From assembly GCA_946800325.1 (NCBI GenBank), contig OX326959.1, forward strand, positions 18,382,862 through 18,446,861: a stretch of DNA of 64,000 nt, in the 5' to 3' direction. A program made the position numbers and the translations under genes. Below the pieces are notes generated by a model. It saw only the letters and a list, made by a program, of their open reading frames with translations. It made no database searches and was not told the origin of the DNA. Within the stretch, counting starts at the first letter, position 1. The number at the start of each line of letters is the position of its first letter. This document shows, piece after piece, positions 57,701-64,000 of the stretch. The DNA is from Luzula sylvatica. Taxonomy: Eukaryota > Streptophyta > Magnoliopsida > Poales > Juncaceae.

Positions 57701-60700
57701 AGGGGGGGTAGGGTGTAAAAATATCCAAAGGGGGGGTAGGGGGTAAAAATCTCCAAAGGGGGGGTAGGTGGTAAAAATCTCCAAAGGGGGGGTAGGGGGT
57801 AAAAATCTCCAAAGGGGGGGTAGGGTGTAAAAATATCAAGAGGGGGGGTAGGGGGTAAAAATCTCCAAAGGTGGGGGGTAGGTAGTAAAAATCTCCAAAG
57901 GGGGGGTAGGGGGTAAAAATATCCAAAGGGGGGGTAGGGGATAAAAATCTCCAAAGGGGGGGGGGGGGGTAGGGGAAAAAATCTTCAAAGGGGGGGTAGG
58001 GGATAAAAATCTCCAAAGGGGGGGGGTAGGGGGTAAAAATCTCGGAAGGGGGGGTAGGGGGTAAAAATCTCCAAAGGGGGGGTAGGGGGTAAAAATATCC
58101 AAAGGGGGGTAGGGGTTAAAAATCTCTAAAGGGGGGGGTAGGGGGTAAAAATCTCCCAAGGGGGGGTAGGGGGTAAAAATCTCCAAAGGGGGGGTAGGGG
58201 GTAAAAATTTCCAAAGGGGGGGTAGGGGGTAAAAATCACCAAAGGGGGGGTAGGGGAAAAAATCTTCAAAGGGGGGGGGGGGGGGGGGGTAGGGGGTAAA
58301 AATATCCAAAGGGGGGGTAGGGGTTAAAAATCTCTAAAGAGGGGGGGGGTGGGTAGGGGGTAAAAATCTTCCAAGGGGGGGTATGGGGTAAAAATCTCCA
58401 AAGGGGGGGGTAGGGGGTAAAAATATCCAAAGGGGGGGGGGGGGGTAGGGGGTAAAAATCACCAAAGGGGGGGGGGGGAGGGGGTAAAAATCTTCAAAGG
58501 GGGGGTAGGGGGTAAAAATCTCCAAAGGGGGGGGTAGGGGGTAAAAATCTCCAAAGGGGGGGGGGGGGGGTAGGGGTAAAAATCTCCAAAGGGGGGGTAG
58601 GGGGTAAAAATCTCCAAAGGGGGGGTAGGGGTAAAAATCTCCAAAGGGCGGGTAGGGGGTAAAAATCTCTAAAGGGGGGGTAGGGGGTAAAAATCTCCAA
58701 AGGGGGGGTAGGGGCAAAAATCTCCAAAGGGGGGGTAGGGGGTAAAAATCTCCAAAGGGGGGGTAGGGGGTAAAAATCTTCAAAGGGGGGGTAGGGGGTA
58801 AAAATATCCAAAGGGGGGTAGGGTGTAAAAAACTCCAAAGGGGGGGTTGGGGGTACAAATATCCAAAGGGGGGGGGGGGGTATGGGGTAAAAATCTCCAA
58901 AGGGGGGGTAGGGGTTAAAAATCTTCAAAGGGGGGGTAGGGGGTAAAAATCTCCAAAGGGGGGGTAGGGGGTAAAAATCTCCGAAGGGGTGGTAGGGGGT
59001 AAAAATCTCCCAAGGGGGGGGTAGGGGGTAAAGTTCTCCAAAGGGGGGGTAGGGGTTAAAATCTCCAAAGGGGGGGGGGGTAGGGGTAAAAATCTCTAAA
59101 GGGGGGGTAGGGGGTAAAAATCTCCAAAGGGGGGGGTAGGGGGTAAAAATCTCTAAAGGGGGGGTAGGGGTAAAAATCTCCAAAGGGGGGGGGGGGGGGG
59201 TAGGGGGTAAAAATCTCCAAAGGGGGGGGGGGGGGGGGTAGGGGGTAAAAATCTCCAAAGGGGGGGTAGGGGGTAAAAATCTCCGAAGGGGTGGTAGGGG
59301 GTAAAAATCTCCCAAGGGGGGGTAGGGGGTAAAGTTCTCCAAAGGGGGGGTAGGGGTTAAAATCTCCAAAGGGGGGGGTAGGGGTAAAAATCTCCAAAGG
59401 GGGGGTAGGGGTAAAAATCTCCAAAGGGGGGGGTAGGGGGTAAAAATCTCTAAAAAGGGGGGGGGGGGATAGGGGGTAAAAATCTCCTAAGGGGGGGGGG
59501 GGGGGGTAGGGGTAAAAATCTCTAAAGGGGGGGTAGGGGGTAAAAATCTCCAAAGGGAGGGGTAGGGGGTAAAAATCTCTAAAGGGGGGGTAGGGGGTAA
59601 AAATCTCTAAAGGGGGGGTAGGGGGTAAAAATCTCCAAAGGGGGGGGGGGGGGGTAGGGGTAAAAATCTCCAAAGGGGGGGTAGGGGGTAAAAATCTCCA
59701 AAGGAGGGGTAGGGGGTAAAAATCTTCAAAGGGGGGGTAGGGGGTAAAAAGTTCCAAAGAGGGGGGTAGGGGTAAAAATCTCCAAAGGGGGGGGGGTAGG
59801 GTGTAAAAATATCCAAAGGGGGGGTAGGGGGTAAAAATCTCCAAAGGGGGGGGTAGGGTGTAAAAATATCCAAAGGGGGGGTAGGGGGTAAAAATCTCCA
59901 AAGGGGGGGTAGGTTGTAAAAATCTCCAAAGGGGGGGTAGGGTGTAAAAATATCCAAAGGGGGGGTAGGGGTAAAAATCTCCAAAGGGGGGGTAGGGTGT
60001 AAAAATATCCAAAGGGGGGGTAGGGGTAAAAATCTCCAAAGGGGGGGTAGGGTGTAAAAATATCCAAAGGGGGGGTAGGGGGTAAAAATCTCCAAAGGGG
60101 GGGTAGGTGGTAAAAATCTCCAAAGGGGGGGTAGGGGGTAAAAATCTCCAAAGGGGGGGTAGGGTGTAAAAATATCAAGAGGGGGGGTAGGGGGTAAAAA
60201 TCTCCAAAGGTGGGGGGTAGGTAGTAAAAATCTCCAAAGGGGGGGTAGGGGGTAAAAATATCCAAAGGGGGGGTAGGGGATAAAAATCTCCAAAGGGGGG
60301 GGGGGGGGGGGGGGGGGGTAGGGGAAAAAATCTTCAAAGGGGGGGTAGGGGATAAAAATCTCCAAAGGGGGGGTAGGGGGTAAAAATCTCGGAAGGGGGG
60401 GTAGGGGGTAAAAATCTCCAAAGGGGGGGTAGGGGGTAAAAATATCCAAAGGGGGGTAGGGGTTAAAAATCTCTAAAGGGGGGGGTAGGGGGTAAAAATC
60501 TCCCAAGGGGGGGTAGGGGGTAAAAATCTCCAAAGGGGGGGTAGGGGGTAAAAATTTCCAAAGGGGGGGTAGGGGGTAAAAATCACCAAAGGGGGGGTAG
60601 GGGAAAAAATCTTCAAAGGGGGGGGGGGGGGGTAGGGGGTAAAAATATCCAAAGGGGGGTAGGGGTTAAAAATCTGTAAAGAGGGGGGGGTGGGTAGGGG

Positions 60701-63700
60701 GTAAAAATCTTCCAAGGGGGGGTATGGGGTAAAAATCTCCAAAGGGGGGGTAGGGGGTAAAAATATCCAAAGGGGGGGGGGGGGGTAGGGGGTAAAAATC
60801 ACCAAAGGGGGGGGGGGAGGGGGTAAAAATCTTCAAAGGGGGGGTAGGGGGTAAAAATCTCCAAAGGGGGGGTAGGGGGTAAAAATCTCCAAAGGGGGGG
60901 GGGGGGGGTAGGGTTAAAAATCTCCAAAGGGGGGGTAGGGGGTAAAAATCTCCAAAGGGGGGGTAGGGGTAAAAATCTCCAAAGGGCGGGTAGGGGGTAA
61001 AAATCTCTAAAGGGGGGGTAGGGGGTAAAAATCTCCAAATGGGGGGTAGGGGCAAAAATCTCCAAAGGGGGGGTAGGGGGTAAAAATCTCCAAAGGGGGG
61101 GTAGGGGGTAAAAATCTTCAAAGGGGGGGTAGGGGGTAAAAATATCCAAAGGGGGGTAGGGTGTAAAAAACTCCAAAGGGGGGGTTGGGGGTACAAATAT
61201 CCAAAGGGGGGGGTATGGGGTAAAAATCTCCAAAGGGGGGGTAGGGGTTAAAAATCTTCAAAGGGGGGGGTAGGGGGTAAAAATCTCCAAAGGGGGGGTA
61301 GGGGGTAAAAATCTCCGAAGGGGTGGTAGGGGGTAAAAATCTCCCAAGGGGGGGTAGGGGGTAAAGTTCTCCAAAGGGGGGGTAGGGGTTAAAATCTCCA
61401 AAGGGGGGGGGGGTAGGGGTAAAAATCTCTAAAGGGGGGGTAGGGGGTAAAAATCTCCAAAGGGGGGGGTAGGGGGTAAAAATCTCTAAAGGGGGGGTAG
61501 GGGTAAAAATCTCCAAAGGGGGGGGGGGGGGGTAGGGGGTAAAAATCTCCAAAGGGGGGGGGGGGGGGTAGGGGGTAAAAATCTCCAAAGGGGGGGTAGG
61601 GGGTAAAAATCTCCGAAGGGGTGGTAGGGGGTAAAAATCTCCCAAGGGGGGGTAGGGGGTAAAGTTCTCCAAAGGGGGGGTAGGGGTTAAAATCTCCAAA
61701 GGGGGGGTAGGGGTAAAAATCTCCAAAGGGGGGGTAGGGGTAAAAATCTCCAAAGGGGGGGTAGGGGGTAAAAATCTCTAAAAGGGGGGGGGGGGGATAG
61801 GGGGTAAAAATCTCCTAAGGGGGGGGGGGGGTAGGGGTAAAAATCTCTAAAGGGGGGGTAGGGGGTAAAAATCTCCAAAGGGAGGGGTAGGGGGTAAAAA
61901 TCTCCAAAGGGGGGGGGGGGGTAGGGGTAAAAATCTCCAAAGGGGGGGTAGGGGGTAAAAATCTCCAAAGGAGGGGTAGGGGGTAAAAATCTTCAAAGGG
62001 GGGGTAGGGGGTAAAAAGTTCCAAAGAGGGGGTAGGGGTAAAAATCTCCAAAGGGGGGGGGTAGGGTGTAAAAATATCCAAAGGGGGGGTAGGGGGTAAA
62101 AATCTCCAAAGGGGGGGGTAGGGTGTAAAAATATCCAAAGGGGGGGTAGGGGGTAAAAATCTCCAAAGGGGGGGTAGGTTGTAAAAATCTCCAAAGGGGG
62201 GGGTAGGGTGTAAAAATATCCAAAGGGGGGGTAGGGGTAAAAATCTCCAAAGGGGCGGTAGGGTGTAAAAATATCCAAAGGGGGGGGGGGGGTAGGGGTT
62301 AAAATCTCCAAAGGGGGGGTAGGGGTAATAATCTCCAAAGGGGGGGTAGGGGTAAAAATCTCCAAAGGGGGGGTAGGGGATAAAAATCTCTAAAGGGGGG
62401 GGGGGGGGTAGGGGGTAAAAATCTCTAAAGGGGGGGTAGGGGGTAAAAATCTCCAAAGGGGGGGGGGGGGGTAGGGGTAAAAATCTCCAAAGGGGGGGTA
62501 GGGGGTAAAAATCTCCAAAGGAGGGGTAGGGGGTAAAAATCTTCAAAGGGGGGGTAGGGGGTAAAAAGTTCCAAAGAGGGGGTAGGGGTAAAAATCTCCA
62601 AAGGGGGCGGGGGAGGGGGGGGGGGGGTAGGGGGTAAAAATCTCCAAAGGGGGGGTAGGGGGTAAAAATCTCCAAAGGGGGGGTAGGTGGTAAAAATCTC
62701 CAAAGGGGGGGTAGGGTGTAAAAATATCCAAAGGGGGGGTAGGGGGTAAAAATCTCCAAAGGGGGGGTAGGTGGTAAAAATCTCCAAAGGGGGGGTAGGG
62801 TGTAAAAATATCCAAAGGGGGGGTAGGGGTAAAAATCTCCAAAGGGGGGTAGGGTGTAAAAATATCCAAAGGGGGGTAGGGGGTAAAAATCTCCAAAGGG
62901 GGGGGTAGGTGGTAAAAATATCCAAAGGGGGGGTAGGGGGTAAAAATCTCCAAAGGGGGGGTAGGGTGTCAAAATATCCAAAGGGGGGGTAGGGGGTAAA
63001 AATCTCCAAAGGGGGGGGGGGGTACGTGGTAAAAATCTCCAAAGGGGGGGTAGGGGGTAAAAATATCCAAAGGGGGGGTAGGGGGTAAAAATCTCCAAAG
63101 GGGGGGTAGGGGAAAAAATCTTCAAATGGGGGGTAGGGGGTAAAAATCTCCAAAGGGGGGGTAGGGGGTAAAAATCTCGGAAGGGGGGGTAGGGGGTAAA
63201 AATATCCAAAGGGGGGGTAGGGGGTAAAAATATTCAAAGGGGGGTAGGGGTTAAAAATCTCTAAAGGGGGGGGGGGGGGTAGGGGGTAAAAATCTCCCAA
63301 GGGGGGGTAGGGGGTAAAAATCTCCAAAGGGGGGGTAGGGGGTAAAAATATCCAAAGGGGGGGTAGGGGGTAAAAATCACCAAAGGGGGGGTAGGGGGTA
63401 AAAATCTCCAAAGGGGGGGTAGGGGGTAAAAATCTCCAAAGGGGGGGTAGGGGTAAAAATCTCCAAAGGGCGGGTAGGGGGTAAAAAACTCTAAAGGGGG
63501 GGGGGGGGGGGGGGTAGGGGGTAAAAATCTCCAAAGGGGGGGTAGGGGCAAAAATCTCCAAAGGGGGGGTAGGGGGTAAAAATCTCCGAAGGGGTAGTAG
63601 GGGGTAAAAATCTCCAAATGGGGGGTAGGGGGTAAAAATATCCACAGGGGGGTAGGGTGTAAAAAACTCCAAAGGGGGGGTTGGGGGTAAAAATATCCAA

Positions 63701-64000
63701 AGGGGGGGGGGGGCGTATGGGGTAAAAATCTCCAAAGGGGGGGTAGGGGGTAAAAATCTTCAAAGGGGGGGTAGGGGCTAAAAATCTCCAAAGGGGGGGT
63801 AGGGGCTAAAAATCTCCGAAGGGGGGGTAGGGGGTAAAAATCTCCCAAGGGGGGGGTAGGGGGTAAACTTCTCCAAAGGGGGGGGGTAGGGGTTAAAATC
63901 TCCAAAGGGGGGGTAGGGGTAAAAATCTCCAAAGGGGGGGGTAGGGGTAAAAATCTCCAAAGGGGGGGCAGGGGGTAAAAATCTCTAAAGGGGGGGTAGG
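42737..64000 (-). repeat. Satellite block 4, inverted orientation (about 700 units)
   Basis: About 21.3 kb of the same unit read on the minus strand, running beyond the window end. The plus strand shows GGGGGTA, GGGGG, TAAAAATCTCCAAA in cycles. Minus-strand reading frames (up to 464 codons at 61815-63209) are again repeat translation in all three frames. The same variant unit types occur as in block 3, so both blocks belong to one satellite family. Confidence 0.97.
53090..60690 (-). repeat. Higher-order repeats of 1.9-2.9 kb in block 4
   Basis: Rare variant units recur in fixed order. AATATCAAGAGGG occurs near 53093, 55925, 57833 and 60174. An AAAGAGGGGG variant with GTGGGTAGGGG occurs near 53600, 56460, 58340 and 60680, always about 507-535 bases after the first marker. 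AAAAAGTTCCAAAGAGG occurs near 52733, 54592, 55576, 57442, 59743, 62011 and 62561. The copy lengths differ (about 2.83, 1.91 and 2.34 kb), so copies have gained or lost internal units. Confidence 0.8.

Noticed and set aside
9531..64000. Dozens of long proline-rich reading frames (up to 672 codons) in the satellite blocks
   Set aside because: They overlap in all three frames of the C-rich strand, follow the 28-base period exactly, switch strand with the array orientation and have no promoter, splice or codon signals. They are repeat translation, not genes.
26939..64000. Telomeric array or interstitial telomere repeat
   Set aside because: The unit has CCCCCTACCCCCC next to TTTGGAGATTTTTA, not the plant telomere repeat TTTAGGG, and the period is about 28 bases, not 7.

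Overview
The window reads as nuclear DNA of a flowering plant, probably a eudicot. The grounds are an AT-rich intergenic background, Helitron and SINE remnants, and Ty1/Copia LTR retrotransposons primed by initiator tRNA-Met (TGGTATCAGAGC primer site). I cannot name the species. There is no convincing conserved protein-coding gene. The dominant content is a very long C-rich/G-rich satellite and the retroelements that landed in it.

Region 1 (1-9.6 kb) is AT-rich intergenic DNA. It holds a possible CACTA-type transposon end, what look like two nested Helitrons (two 5' ends at 1470 and 1973, two 3' ends at about 2690 and 2808), a second 3' end of the same Helitron family at 6806, a tRNA-derived SINE with target duplications, simple repeats, one plausible small gene (103 codons at 5115-5426, with TATA box, 5'UTR intron and poly(A) signal) and one possible first exon (6158-6262).

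Region 2 (9.7-26.9 kb) is satellite interrupted by retroelements. Satellite block 1 (9704-10467) is followed by Copia element 1 (+ strand, 10471-18807), satellite block 2 (18808-19492), and a solo LTR (- strand, 19493-20205 plus 26610-26938). That solo LTR was split by Copia element 2 (- strand, 20206-26604), which itself contains a further LTR (21647-22650). Element 1 has almost identical LTRs (2 mismatches in about 940 bp) but a thoroughly dead gag-pol. Element 2 shares its in-frame stops, so the family seems to have moved after losing coding capacity, using proteins supplied in trans.

Region 3 (26.9-64.0 kb) is satellite with a unit of about 27-28 bp: TTTGGAGATTTTTA, C4-5, TA, C6-7, with many C tracts expanded to 15-36 bases. 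The array runs in one orientation to a gap of exactly 200 N (42537-42736) and in the opposite orientation from there to the window end. The unit lacks stop codons in all three frames of the C-rich strand, and 28 is not a multiple of 3. This produces long spurious proline-rich reading frames (up to 672 codons) that should not be annotated as genes. Variant units form higher-order repeats of about 0.23, 1.2, 1.9-2.9 and 6.5 kb.

The most notable items are the satellite itself, its inversion exactly at the gap, the recently mobile but non-coding Copia family, and the amplified palindromes in that family's leader.
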